From NCBI GenBank assembly GCA_900541565.1, contig UQKB01000005.1, forward strand, positions 39,619-103,618: DNA of 64,000 nucleotides. Reading direction: 5' to 3'. Within the stretch, counting starts at the first letter, position 1. Each line of letters begins with the position of its first letter. This DNA comes from an uncultured Oscillospiraceae bacterium. Lineage in GTDB: Bacteria; Bacillota; Clostridia; Oscillospirales; Acutalibacteraceae. The notes beneath the pieces are model-generated. The model was not told the DNA's origin. It made no database searches and saw nothing but the letters and a program-made list of their open reading frames with translations. Shown one piece after another: positions 24,513-33,235 of the stretch. A program made the translations under genes and the position numbers.

Positions 24513-25538
24513 TTATAGAATCAGCATGCTGTCGCCAAAAGAGAAAAAACGGTATTTTTCTGCAACGGCTTCTTTATAGGCGTGCATGGTGTTTTCATAA
24601 CCGGCAAAAGCGCTGACCAGCATAATAAGCGTGCTTTCCGGCAGATGAAAATTTGTAATCAGGCCGTCTAATACCTTAAAGGTATATCCCGGGTAAATAA
24701 AAATATCAGTCCAGCCGTCGCAAGCAATAATTTTTCCATGGGTTGTAGCGACCGATTCCAGCGTACGGCAGCTTGTTGTGCCCACAGAGATCACACGTTT
24801 TCCCGCTGCCTTTGTTTTTTGGATCAGGTCAGCTGTCTCCTGCGGAATTTCATAATGCTCCGCGTGCATTTTATGCGCTGTAACCTCCTCCGTTTTTACA
24901 GGCCTGAAGGTACCAAGCCCTACATGCAGGGTCACAAAGCCAATGTTTACACCCTTGCTTTGTATTTTAGACAGCAGCTCCGGCGTGAAATGCAGCCCGG
25001 CTGTGGGCGCCGCGGCGGAACCGGGTATGCGGCTGTATACTGTCTGGTAGCGCTCCCTGTCTTTAAGTTCCTGCGTAATATAGGGCGGCAGAGGCATCTG
25101 GCCAATTTTATCCAGCGCAGAAAAAAAGCCTTCGTCGCTTGTAAACTGTACAATACGGTTCCCGTTTTCCAGCACCTGCAAAACCTCGCCTGTCATCAGC
25201 CCGTTGCCAAAGACAAAGCGCGTTCCTGCCTTTGCACGCTTTCCCGGGCCTGCAAGGCATTCCCATACGTTTTGGTGTTTTTGCTGCAAAAGCAAAAATT
25301 CCACCTTCGCGCCGGTATTGTTCTTAATGCCGTAAATGCGTGCCGGGAGGACCCTGGAGTCATTTAAGATCAGACAGTCCCCAGCCTGCAGCTTGTCCGG
25401 TATATCGTAAAAATGCAAATGCGCAATGCTTCCGCTTTTTCTGTCAAGCGACAGCATTCTGGAGCTGTCACGCGGCTCGACCGGCGTCTGTGCGATCAAA
25501 GCCTGCGGCAGGTCGTAATAAAAGTCGCTGGTTTTCAT
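24513..25538 (-). CDS. queA: S-adenosylmethionine:tRNA ribosyltransferase-isomerase
   Basis: A 341-residue protein matching QueA over its full length. It moves the ribosyl group of S-adenosylmethionine onto preQ1-34 in tRNA to make epoxyqueuosine, the step after Tgt. Recognisable blocks: [44 protein letters not shown] and [13 protein letters not shown]. The start follows GAAAGGACGCAGCCCAT. It heads the operon with tgt. preQ1 synthesis genes are not in the window. Confidence 0.96.
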   Translation of the reverse strand: MKTSDFYYDLPQALIAQTPVEPRDSSRMLSLDRKSGSIAHLHFYDIPDKLQAGDCLILNDSRVLPARIYGIKNNTGAKVEFLLLQQKHQNVWECLAGPGKRAKAGTRFVFGNGLMTGEVLQVLENGNRIVQFTSDEGFFSALDKIGQMPLPPYITQELKDRERYQTVYSRIPGSAAAPTAGLHFTPELLSKIQSKGVNIGFVTLHVGLGTFRPVKTEEVTAHKMHAEHYEIPQETADLIQKTKAAGKRVISVGTTSCRTLESVATTHGKIIACDGWTDIFIYPGYTFKVLDGLITNFHLPESTLIMLVSAFAGYENTMHAYKEAVAEKYRFFSFGDSMLIL

Positions 25539-25578
25539 ATGGGCTGCGTCCTTTCATAAAAGATTCACGATTTATAAA

Positions 25579-25607
25579 TTGACAACATAAAATAAGGATG
25601 GTATATT
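25579..25607 (+). promoter_or_regulatory. Promoter for the asd-dapA-dapB operon
   Basis: TTGACA (25579-25584) and TATATT (25602-25607), 17-base spacer, giving a leader of about 110 bases. I do not recognise a lysine riboswitch in that leader. Confidence 0.65.
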
Positions 25608-25721
25608 ATAAAGTAATAAAATAATGGGGTAAAACGCGTGCTGCCGCGTGTAATTTCTATTATATTTTATTACGGCGGAATTGACAACTTATTTTTTAAG
25701 TTTTAATGCAGGAGGATAAAC

Positions 25722-26798
25722 ATGAAGAAGTATAAGGTTGGTATTATAGGTGCAACGGGTATGGTGGGGCAGCGTTTTTCCCTGCTTTTAAGCAGGCACC
25801 CATGGTTTGAGGTAACGGCGCTTGCGGCCAGCAGCCGTTCCGCGGGAAAGGCGTATCAGGACGCCGTAGGCGAGCGTTGGGCCATGCCGGACCCTATACC
25901 GGAAAACCTACGGGGCATGCAGGTTTTAGATGCCTCGGAAGTGGAAAAGGTTGCCGGCCTTGTGGATTTTGTATTCTGTGCGGTGGATATGAAAAAAGAT
26001 GCAATTAAAGCGCTGGAGGAAGCTTACGCAAAGGCAGAGTGCCCGGTGATTTCCAATAACAGCGCCCATCGGGGAACGCCGGATGTACCGATGATTATTC
26101 CGGAAATCAACCCGCACCACGCGCAGATTATTCCTGCCCAGAGAAAACGGCTGGGGACGAAAAAAGGCTTTATAGCGGTCAAATCCAACTGCTCATTGCA
26201 AAGCTATGTCCCTGCAATTGCACCCATTATGGATCTGGGTGTGACAAAGGTGCTTGCCTGTACGTATCAGGCAATATCGGGCGCAGGTAAAACATTTGAA
26301 CGCTGGCCGGAAATGATAGACAATATTATCCCGTATATCGGCGGGGAGGAAGAAAAATCGGAGCAGGAGCCTATGAAGATATGGGGGCATATAGAAGACG
26401 GCGTAATTGTCAACGCACAGGGACCGTGCATTACCTCCCAGTGTCTTCGCGTGCCCGTAAGTGACGGCCATACGGCTGCGGTTTTTGTATCGCTTGAAAA
26501 GAAAGCGTCTATGGAAGAAATTATTTCTAAATGGGAAAGCTATAAGGGCAGACCGCAGGAGCTGAACCTCCCCAGCGCGCCAAAGCAGTTTTTGCATTAT
26601 TTCAAGGAAAACGACAGACCGCAAATCAAATCGGAAAGAAACCTGGAAAACGGGATGGCGGTGTCCATTGGCCGTCTGCGTGAAGACAGCCAGTATACCA
26701 TTAAATTTGTGTGCATGTCCCATAACACGCTCAGAGGGGCTGCAGGCGGCGCGGTGCTGATGGCGGAACTTCTCTGTGCGGAAGGATATATGGACTGA
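25722..26798 (+). CDS. asd: Aspartate-semialdehyde dehydrogenase
   Basis: A 358-residue enzyme reducing aspartyl phosphate to the semialdehyde, the branch point to lysine, threonine and methionine. GATGMVGQRF (10-19) binds NADP and Cys157 in KSNCSLQSY is the nucleophile. The sequence style (GKAYQDAVGERW, MKKDAIKALEEAYAKAECPVISNNSAHR) is that of the archaeal/fungal-type subfamily, not the shorter proteobacterial kind. The start follows AGGAGGATAAAC. dapA starts 40 bases downstream, and dapB follows, so the operon feeds diaminopimelate and lysine. Confidence 0.95.
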   Translation: MKKYKVGIIGATGMVGQRFSLLLSRHPWFEVTALAASSRSAGKAYQDAVGERWAMPDPIPENLRGMQVLDASEVEKVAGLVDFVFCAVDMKKDAIKALEEAYAKAECPVISNNSAHRGTPDVPMIIPEINPHHAQIIPAQRKRLGTKKGFIAVKSNCSLQSYVPAIAPIMDLGVTKVLACTYQAISGAGKTFERWPEMIDNIIPYIGGEEEKSEQEPMKIWGHIEDGVIVNAQGPCITSQCLRVPVSDGHTAAVFVSLEKKASMEEIISKWESYKGRPQELNLPSAPKQFLHYFKENDRPQIKSERNLENGMAVSIGRLREDSQYTIKFVCMSHNTLRGAAGGAVLMAELLCAEGYMD

Positions 26799-26838
26799 CC
26801 TTGCCTATATGACAGATCAATACGATGGGGGTAATCAG

Positions 26839-27726
26839 ATGAGTAAACCTGTTTTTACAGGCTCCGGCGTTGCCATTGTAACGCCTATGCATGCCGACGG
26901 TTCCATTCATTTTGAGGAATTTGGCAGGCTGATAGATTTTCAGATCGAAAATGGGACAGATGCGATTGTCGCCTGCGGTACAACGGGCGAATCAGCCGTG
27001 CTCAATCATAAAGAGCATTGCGATGTGATTTCCTATGCGGTCGAGCATGTAAACGGCCGTGTGCCGGTGATTGCAGGAACCGGCAGCAACGACACAAATT
27101 ATGCAATAGAGCTTACAAAAGAAGCGCAGGCGCTGGGCGCAGACGCAATCCTTTCCGTTACGCCCTATTACAACAAAACCTCCCAGCAGGGGCTGGTCCG
27201 GCATTTTTCCTGTATTGCCGACAGTGTAAATATCCCTGTTATACTGTATAACGTGCCCGGCAGAACAGGCTGCAATATTCAGCCGCAAACGTATGTGCCG
27301 CTTGCACAGCACGAAAATATTGTGGCTACCAAAGAGGCCAGTGAAAACATATCGGCAATTGCAAAGATTTTTGCGTTATGCGGTGACTCGCTTGACGTGT
27401 ATTCCGGTGCTGACGACCAGACCGTACCGATCATGTCTTTGGGCGGATTGGGTGTCATTTCCGTTTTTGCAAATATTATGCCAAAGCAGATGCACCAGAT
27501 TACGCAGCTTATGCTTGACGGCAGTTACAAAGAGGCTGCAAGGCTCCATTTACAGTATTTGGAGTTGATGAATGCCCTGTTCAGCGACGTAAACCCAATC
27601 CCCGTAAAGGCCGCCATGAACCTGATGGGCTTTGCATGCGGGGAATGCAGGCTGCCGCTTGTACCTATGAGCGACAGTGCGCTTTCCGGGTTAAAGGAAT
27701 GCCTTAAAAAGTTTGGATTGGTGTAA
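26839..27726 (+). CDS. dapA: 4-hydroxy-tetrahydrodipicolinate synthase
   Basis: A 295-residue TIM-barrel enzyme condensing pyruvate with aspartate semialdehyde. The Schiff-base Lys is Lys165 (VATKEASENI). Thr48-Thr49 (CGTTGES) and Tyr137 (YNVPGRTG) complete the catalytic triad. The ATG at 26839 is used, with GGGGG 7 bases upstream, instead of an upstream in-frame codon inside asd. Second gene of the asd-dapA-dapB operon. Confidence 0.96.
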   Translation: MSKPVFTGSGVAIVTPMHADGSIHFEEFGRLIDFQIENGTDAIVACGTTGESAVLNHKEHCDVISYAVEHVNGRVPVIAGTGSNDTNYAIELTKEAQALGADAILSVTPYYNKTSQQGLVRHFSCIADSVNIPVILYNVPGRTGCNIQPQTYVPLAQHENIVATKEASENISAIAKIFALCGDSLDVYSGADDQTVPIMSLGGLGVISVFANIMPKQMHQITQLMLDGSYKEAARLHLQYLELMNALFSDVNPIPVKAAMNLMGFACGECRLPLVPMSDSALSGLKECLKKFGLV

Positions 27727-27758
27727 AATTCCGTGCGTTTGAAGCGGAGGATGAAGAA

Positions 27759-28517
27759 ATGACAAGGATAATTTTAAGCGGCTGTAATGGAAAGATGGGG
27801 CAAACGATTGTCCGTGCAGTCGACCAAAGGGAAGACGCTGTGATTGTTGCCGGGGTGGATATTTTTACCTCTTGCGGGTATGACTTTCCTGTATTTGACG
27901 ATTTTTCCAAAATAGATATAAGCGCAGATGTAATCATAGATTTTTCAAACCCTTCTACGCTTGACGGTTTGCTTGCTTATGCGTGCAAGCATAAGACGCC
28001 GGCGGTGATCTGTACTACGGGCTATTCTGCCGTACAGGTAGCAAGCATAAAAAAAGCGTCTGAAGCAGTCGCTGTTTTTTATTCAGGCAATATGTCGCTT
28101 GGCATCAATCTTTTGATTGCGCTGTCTAAAAAGGCGGCCGCCGTATTTGGCCGGGAATTTGACATAGAAATCATAGAAAAGCACCATAACCAGAAAATTG
28201 ACGCTCCAAGCGGCACGGCGTTGATGATTGCAGACGGGATTGCTTCCGTTATGGAAAAAGAGCCGCAGTATGTGTATGACCGCCATTCTTACAGAAAAAA
28301 AAGGGAAAAGAACGAAATTGGAATCCATACGGTGCGGGGCGGCACCATTGTCGGCGAGCATGAGGTTCTGTTTGCAGGTCATGACGAGGTGCTTACCATT
28401 AAGCATCAGGCACAGTCCAAAGAGGTTTTTGCAACCGGGGCTGTCAATGCCGCTGTGTTTTTAAACGGAAAGGCTGCGGGAATGTATGATATGTCAGACC
28501 TGCTAGCGGCAAAATAA
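27759..28517 (+). CDS. dapB: 4-hydroxy-tetrahydrodipicolinate reductase
   Basis: A 252-residue NAD(P)H-dependent reductase, the step after DapA. GCNGKMGQTI near the N-terminus is the dinucleotide-binding turn. The substrate signature EKHHNQKIDAPSGTA carries the catalytic His and Lys, and FYSGNMSLGINLL is also conserved. It starts after GCGGAGGATGAAGAA. The order asd-dapA-dapB followed by an ACT protein fits a lysine/diaminopimelate operon. Confidence 0.96.
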   Translation: MTRIILSGCNGKMGQTIVRAVDQREDAVIVAGVDIFTSCGYDFPVFDDFSKIDISADVIIDFSNPSTLDGLLAYACKHKTPAVICTTGYSAVQVASIKKASEAVAVFYSGNMSLGINLLIALSKKAAAVFGREFDIEIIEKHHNQKIDAPSGTALMIADGIASVMEKEPQYVYDRHSYRKKREKNEIGIHTVRGGTIVGEHEVLFAGHDEVLTIKHQAQSKEVFATGAVNAAVFLNGKAAGMYDMSDLLAAK

Positions 28518-28540
28518 ACTGGAAAGGATTGGGGCTTTTT

Positions 28541-28996
28541 ATGAATCCTGTTGTCAACGTATCTGACGAAATTACGCTGGTATCGCTGCACGATATTCCT
28601 GCCAATATGCAGCAGATTGCAGACATTTTTGAGAAAATTGCATCCATAGGGATAGATGTGGATATGATATCCCTCTCGCCGGTGCAAAGCGCATCGACCA
28701 GCCTGTCCTTTACCATTAAGGACACCGATTTGATCAAGCTGCTGGAATTTACCTCCGGGCTGCAGGGCGGAAGGGCCAAGCCGATTGTCAGCAGCGGGAA
28801 CTATATTGTTTCTGTGCTTGACAAGCAGATGGAAAACACCCCGGGGATCGCCGCGAAAATATTCAGGGCGGTGGCGGAGGTCAATACAGACATACGCGTG
28901 ATATCAACCTCAGAGGTGCAGATTTCCCTGCTTGTTACAAAAGCAGATTTTGACGCAGTATACGAAGCCATTTTAAACTGCGTAAAGACAATTTAA
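28541..28996 (+). CDS. Stand-alone ACT-domain protein, aspartokinase-regulatory-like
   Basis: A 151-residue protein consisting only of two ACT domains. The second half (TPGIAAKIFRAVAEVNTD followed by IRVISTSEVQISLLV) is very close in style to the C-terminal regulatory ACT pair of aspartokinase, but no kinase domain is attached. It follows dapB by 23 bases, so it may bind lysine or threonine and control aspartokinase in trans, or be a separate amino-acid sensor. The ATG at 28541 with GGGG seven bases upstream is preferred over a TTG at 28529. Confidence 0.8.
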   Translation: MNPVVNVSDEITLVSLHDIPANMQQIADIFEKIASIGIDVDMISLSPVQSASTSLSFTIKDTDLIKLLEFTSGLQGGRAKPIVSSGNYIVSVLDKQMENTPGIAAKIFRAVAEVNTDIRVISTSEVQISLLVTKADFDAVYEAILNCVKTI

Positions 28997-29010
28997 AATA
29001 GTAGGACTTT

Positions 29011-29076
29011 GGGGCGGGGAAAGGCTCCGGCCTTGTAGAATATACTGGTCGGCTGTTCCCACCCCTTTTATTTATA
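29011..29076 (+). terminator. Probable terminator between the dap operon and ppk
   Basis: GGGGCGGGGA (29011-29020) can pair, with one mismatch, with TTCCCACCCC (29057-29066), followed by TTTTATTTAT. The loop is long (36 bases), so it could also be an attenuator for ppk. Confidence 0.5.
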
Positions 29077-29097
29077 TAAAAGGAAGGGGAAAGGTAT

Positions 29098-31293
29098 ATG
29101 GCAAAAAAGGAAAAAAGCAAACAGGAAGAAAAGGACAAGACCGTGATTTCGGCGCAGCCGGCGGCAAAAACTCATTTTACAATGCCGTATAACAACCGGG
29201 AATTAAGCTGGATGGATTTTAACATTCGTGTTTTGGAAGAAGCAACGGAAAAAGAAAACCCCGTTTTGGAGCGGGTAAAGTTTTTATCAATCACGGCCTC
29301 CAATTTGGATGAGTTTTTTATGGTGCGTGTTGCAGGGATTATGGAACAGATTCATCAGGGCTATACGCATCCGGATCCGGCCGGGCTGACCCCGGTGCAG
29401 CAAATGGAAAAGCTTTCTGTTAAAATACATGATTTTTCAAAGAAGCAATACTCCTGCTTGAACCGTTCCATTTTGCCGGTGCTCAAAAATAACGGGCTTG
29501 CCTTTTTAAAAATCAAAGAGCTTAATGAAAAGCAAATGAAATTTATTGACGCTTATTTTGAAAGGCTTGTTTTTCCCGTGCTGACACCTATGGCGGTCGA
29601 CACCAGCCGCCCGTTTCCGCTTTTGGCAAATAAAAGCCTGAATATCGCGGTGCGCTTAACAGATATGGAGGAGGAATCCGTATTTGCGGTGATCCAGGTT
29701 CCGTCCATTTTGCCGCGCTTTCTGGAGCTGCCTTCCGCTGAAGGCCGAGCCTTTATTTTGCTTGAAAATATTATTATGCATAAGCTCGAAGAGTTGTTTG
29801 AGCTTTATAATATTAAGGCCTTTTGCCCGTTTCGTATTACGCGTGATTCCGATTTGGATATCGATGAAGAAACGGACGATTTAATGGAAGAAATACAAAA
29901 ATCCATTAAAAAAAGAAAACGCGGCAAGCCTGTGCGTCTGGAAATTTACCGAAAGTGCGACAGTGAGCTGAAAAACTTTTTGATTGATATGCTCGATGTA
30001 GAGCCGCAGGAGGTTTATGAGCAATCCGGTCCCCTTGACCTCACATTCTTGTCGAAGTTTGCAGGGATTGACGGTTGTGACCATCTTCGTTTTGAGCCGA
30101 TTGTACCGGTTTCTCCTCCGGCAGATTTTTATGGCTATGACGACATTTTTGAGGCAATTCGTGAAAGAGACCGCATGGTGCATCACCCATATGAAAGCTT
30201 TGACAGTGTGCTGCGCTTTGTCAAAACGGCAGCCGACGATCCAAACGTTCTGGCAATCAAGCAGACGCTTTACCGCGTCAGCGGCAATTCCCCTATTATT
30301 GCAGCGCTGATCAAAGCGGCGGAAAACGGGAAACAGGTAACCGTGCTTGTGGAGCTGAAGGCGCGGTTTGACGAAGAAAACAATATCCATTGGGCCAAAA
30401 AGCTGGAAAAGGCGGGCTGCCATGTAATTTATGGCCTTACCGGGCTTAAAACACATTGCAAAATATGTTTGGTTGTCCGGCGCGAGCATAACGCGATCCG
30501 CCGGTATCTGCATATGGGCACGGGCAACTATAACGATATTACCGCACGCCTTTATACGGACATTGGCATGTTTACCTGTAAAGAAGAATATGGGACCGAC
30601 GCGTCGTCCCTGTTCAATGTTTTGACAGGATATTCCCTTCCCCCGGAGTATAATAAGTTTATCGTCGCTCCTACGGGAATGCGGAAATTTTTTGAGGATA
30701 TGATAAAAAAAGAAACGCTCAATGCAAAGCAGGGACTCCCTTCCGGGATTACGGCAAAGGTCAACTCTTTGGTAGATCCTGCGATTATCGAGCTCTTATA
30801 TAAAGCGTCGCAGGCGGGCGTAAAAATTAAGCTGATCATCAGAGGCATCTGTTGCTTGATCCCGGGGATTAAGGGCGTCAGTGACAATATCAGTGTACAC
30901 AGTATTGTAGGGCAGCTGCTGGAGCACAGCCGGATTTTTAAATTTGAAAATGCGGGTGACCCGGTTGTATATATGGGCAGCGCAGACTGGATGCAAAGAA
31001 ACCTGGACAAGCGTGTGGAGCTGGTTTTTCCCGTGGAGGATGAGCTGCTGAAAAAGCGCGGCTTTGCTATTTTAGACCTTATGTTGAAAGATACGGTCAA
31101 CGCAAGAATCCAGCTTTCAGACACGACTTATCTGCATATTGATAAGCGCGGCAAACGGGTAATCAACTCCCAGACACAATTTTCCCAGCTTGCCAAAAAA
31201 GAGCAGCGCAGTGTAAAAAGGATCAAAGAGAGCAAGACAATCGGAACGCCTATCCTGCCAAAGCATGCGCAGCAAAATAAGATCAAGGATTAA
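29098..31293 (+). CDS. ppk: Polyphosphate kinase 1
   Basis: A 731-residue enzyme that makes polyphosphate from ATP. The N-terminal block NNRELSWMDFNIRVLEEA and the phospholipase-D-like catalytic half are clear: TGLKTHCKICLVVRRE contains the His-x-Lys motif with the phosphorylated His, and YLHMGTGNYNDITARLYTDIG is the ATP-binding part. The C-terminal SADWMQRNLDKRVELVFPV block is present. The start follows AGGGGAAAGGTAT. A Lys-rich N-terminal extension of about 25 residues is nonconserved. pfk follows within 14 bases. Confidence 0.96.
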   Translation: MAKKEKSKQEEKDKTVISAQPAAKTHFTMPYNNRELSWMDFNIRVLEEATEKENPVLERVKFLSITASNLDEFFMVRVAGIMEQIHQGYTHPDPAGLTPVQQMEKLSVKIHDFSKKQYSCLNRSILPVLKNNGLAFLKIKELNEKQMKFIDAYFERLVFPVLTPMAVDTSRPFPLLANKSLNIAVRLTDMEEESVFAVIQVPSILPRFLELPSAEGRAFILLENIIMHKLEELFELYNIKAFCPFRITRDSDLDIDEETDDLMEEIQKSIKKRKRGKPVRLEIYRKCDSELKNFLIDMLDVEPQEVYEQSGPLDLTFLSKFAGIDGCDHLRFEPIVPVSPPADFYGYDDIFEAIRERDRMVHHPYESFDSVLRFVKTAADDPNVLAIKQTLYRVSGNSPIIAALIKAAENGKQVTVLVELKARFDEENNIHWAKKLEKAGCHVIYGLTGLKTHCKICLVVRREHNAIRRYLHMGTGNYNDITARLYTDIGMFTCKEEYGTDASSLFNVLTGYSLPPEYNKFIVAPTGMRKFFEDMIKKETLNAKQGLPSGITAKVNSLVDPAIIELLYKASQAGVKIKLIIRGICCLIPGIKGVSDNISVHSIVGQLLEHSRIFKFENAGDPVVYMGSADWMQRNLDKRVELVFPVEDELLKKRGFAILDLMLKDTVNARIQLSDTTYLHIDKRGKRVINSQTQFSQLAKKEQRSVKRIKESKTIGTPILPKHAQQNKIKD

Positions 31294-31306
31294 AGGACGT
31301 GTTACA

Positions 31307-32386
31307 GTGAAAAGGATTGGTATTTTAACAAGCGGTGGGGACTGCCAGGGGCTCAACGCCTCCATACGGGGTGTTGCAAAGGCTTTGTATGCCCATTACG
31401 GGACAGACGGTATTGAAATATATGGGATTATCGACGGTTACCGCGGATTGATTTATGGTGAATACAGGCAGATGAAGCAAGAGGATTTTTCCGGCATTCT
31501 TACCTGCGGCGGAACCATTCTTGGCACATCCAGGCAGCCGTTTAAACTGATGCGCGTTGTGGATGAAAACAGTGTAGATAAGGTTAAGGCCATGAAAGAG
31601 CACTACAAAGAGCTTAAGCTGGACTGCCTGGTGATTTTGGGCGGAAACGGCACACAGAAAACGGCCAACCTGCTGTGTGAAGAAGGATTAAATATCGTGT
31701 CTTTACCCAAAACCATTGACAATGACCTTTGGGGGACAGACATGACATTTGGGTTCCAAAGTGCCGTTGATATTGCAACCAATGTGATCGACTGCATCCA
31801 TACAACGGCAACCTCGCACGGCAGGGTGTTTATTGTAGAGGTTATGGGGCATAAGGTTGGATGGCTTACCCTGTATGCCGGTATTGCAGGCGGGGCAGAC
31901 ATTATTTTGATTCCTGAAATCCCGTATGATATCCAGTCCGTTATACAAACCGTAAAGGCAAGGACTAGCAGCGGAAAAAATTTCTCTATCCTGGCTGTAG
32001 CCGAAGGCGCTATTTCCAAGGAACTTGCGGCGCTGCCGAAAAAGAAAAAGAAAGCGGCGATTGCAGAGCTTGCCTATCCCTCCATTTCCTATAAAATTGC
32101 CCACGAAATTGAACAGGCAACCGGGCAGGAAACAAGGGTCACGGTTCCGGGCCATTTTCAGCGCGGTGGCAGCCCATGTCCCTATGATCGGGTGCTTTCT
32201 ACACGCTTTGGCGCGGCGGCGGCACAGCTGATTATTCAGGAAAAGTATGGCAATATGGTGGCGTTGATCAATAATAAAATTGTTCCCGTGCCGTTAAACC
32301 AGGTTGCCGGAAAGCTGAAGGCCGTTCCTGTAGATAGTGATATTATCCAGACAGCCAAGCAGATTGGTATTACGTTTGGAGAATAA
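31307..32386 (+). CDS. 6-phosphofructokinase (mixed-signature clostridial type)
   Basis: A 359-residue PFK. GGDCQGLNASIRG is the nucleotide-binding start and PKTIDNDLWGTD holds the catalytic Asp138. The specificity residues are mixed: the position equivalent to E. coli Gly104 is Gly115 (ATP type), the one equivalent to Gly124 is Lys135 (typical of PPi or group III enzymes), and the Mg-binding Asp103 is Asn114 (GGNGTQK). ATP use is more likely but not certain. The GTG start at 31307 has AAAGGA ten bases upstream. Downstream of ppk in the same operon. Confidence 0.87.
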   Translation: MKRIGILTSGGDCQGLNASIRGVAKALYAHYGTDGIEIYGIIDGYRGLIYGEYRQMKQEDFSGILTCGGTILGTSRQPFKLMRVVDENSVDKVKAMKEHYKELKLDCLVILGGNGTQKTANLLCEEGLNIVSLPKTIDNDLWGTDMTFGFQSAVDIATNVIDCIHTTATSHGRVFIVEVMGHKVGWLTLYAGIAGGADIILIPEIPYDIQSVIQTVKARTSSGKNFSILAVAEGAISKELAALPKKKKKAAIAELAYPSISYKIAHEIEQATGQETRVTVPGHFQRGGSPCPYDRVLSTRFGAAAAQLIIQEKYGNMVALINNKIVPVPLNQVAGKLKAVPVDSDIIQTAKQIGITFGE

Positions 32387-32401
32387 AAGGAGGCGGATTG
32401 T

Positions 32402-32911
32402 ATGGCGGACTATGCGGCAAATCCTGCAAAAACCGGTGCGCGCGGAAAAGCAGACGATGTGGAAATTATTCAGCAGGAAAGAAAACGCTGGCTGCTTTTT
32501 GGCCTGCCGTTTACGTTTACAAAATACACCCTTACCAATAGAAAGCTTTTGATTAACGAGGGCCTTCTGACAAGCAAAGAAAACGAAATTCTGCTCTACC
32601 GCGTGCTGGATATCACGCTGCAGCGCACACTTTTACAGAAAATATTTTCTTTGGGTACGGTGATTATAGAATCCCAGGACAGGTTTCAGCCCCACCTGGT
32701 CGTTAAAAATATAAAAAACGCCCAGATGTTTAAAGACAATCTTTCAGACGCCGTTGAAGAGGAAAAAATGAGGCTTCACATGCGCAGAGGGGAAATTATA
32801 GGCGACGACCACGGCCCGTATGCTCCAGATGCATATGACCGCAATGACGCCTTCCCCGATGCAGTGGACGATTCGTTTCGTGACGGCTTTGACGAAGGCC
32901 CGTCGCAGTAA
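32402..32911 (+). CDS. PH-domain protein (bacterial bPH2-like)
   Basis: A 169-residue soluble protein. Residues about 30-120 contain a bacterial PH-like fold (TFTKYTLTNRKLLINEGLL, then YRVLDITLQRTLLQKIFSLGTVII), as in YdbS/YdbT families but without their membrane helices. The C-terminal 45 residues are acidic and disordered-looking (GDDHGPYAPDAYDRNDAFPDAVDDS). It follows pfk by 15 bases with AAGGAGG upstream. The function is unknown. Confidence 0.7.
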   Translation: MADYAANPAKTGARGKADDVEIIQQERKRWLLFGLPFTFTKYTLTNRKLLINEGLLTSKENEILLYRVLDITLQRTLLQKIFSLGTVIIESQDRFQPHLVVKNIKNAQMFKDNLSDAVEEEKMRLHMRRGEIIGDDHGPYAPDAYDRNDAFPDAVDDSFRDGFDEGPSQ

Positions 32912-33004
32912 GCGCTGTGTCTGCTGAAGATATGGAAAAACGCCTGTACACGCAACCTGCCGCTCCAGCATAGAATGTAATAAAAAAGGAGCGAGGTGAT
33001 ATAT

Positions 33005-33235
33005 GTGGGCAAGCAGTTGATTATGCTGACTTCCATCACATATGCAATGAAAGGAAGGTCTGTCCTGTTAAAGCATGGCATAGCCGCCGATATAGAGAGG
33101 ACGCCAAAGCAGGGCGAGGCAAACAGTTGCGGCTACAGCCTTTATGTACCCAGACGGACAGATGAGGCAGAAAGAATCCTTATAAACAACGGTATAACGG
33201 TCCTTGGCCGAACAAGCAGGGAGGTTGTGCCGTGA
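33005..33235 (+). CDS. DUF3343 protein (putative Se/S carrier-like)
   Basis: A 76-residue protein of the DUF3343 type, described in family databases as a putative selenium/sulfur carrier. The pattern LTSITYAMKGRSVLLKHGI followed by SCGYSL with one conserved Cys fits. The stop codon overlaps the GTG start of the downstream desulfurase (GTGA), so the two are translated together. This suggests the desulfurase loads this protein with sulfur or selenium. The start is uncertain: GTG at 32996 and 33005 are both possible; the latter has GAGG eight bases upstream. Confidence 0.72.
   Translation: MGKQLIMLTSITYAMKGRSVLLKHGIAADIERTPKQGEANSCGYSLYVPRRTDEAERILINNGITVLGRTSREVVP

Noticed and set aside
25681-25709. 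TTGACA with TTAATG 17 bases downstream, just before asd
   Set aside because: Transcription would start after the ribosome site, so the mRNA could not be translated normally. The promoter at 25579 is better placed.
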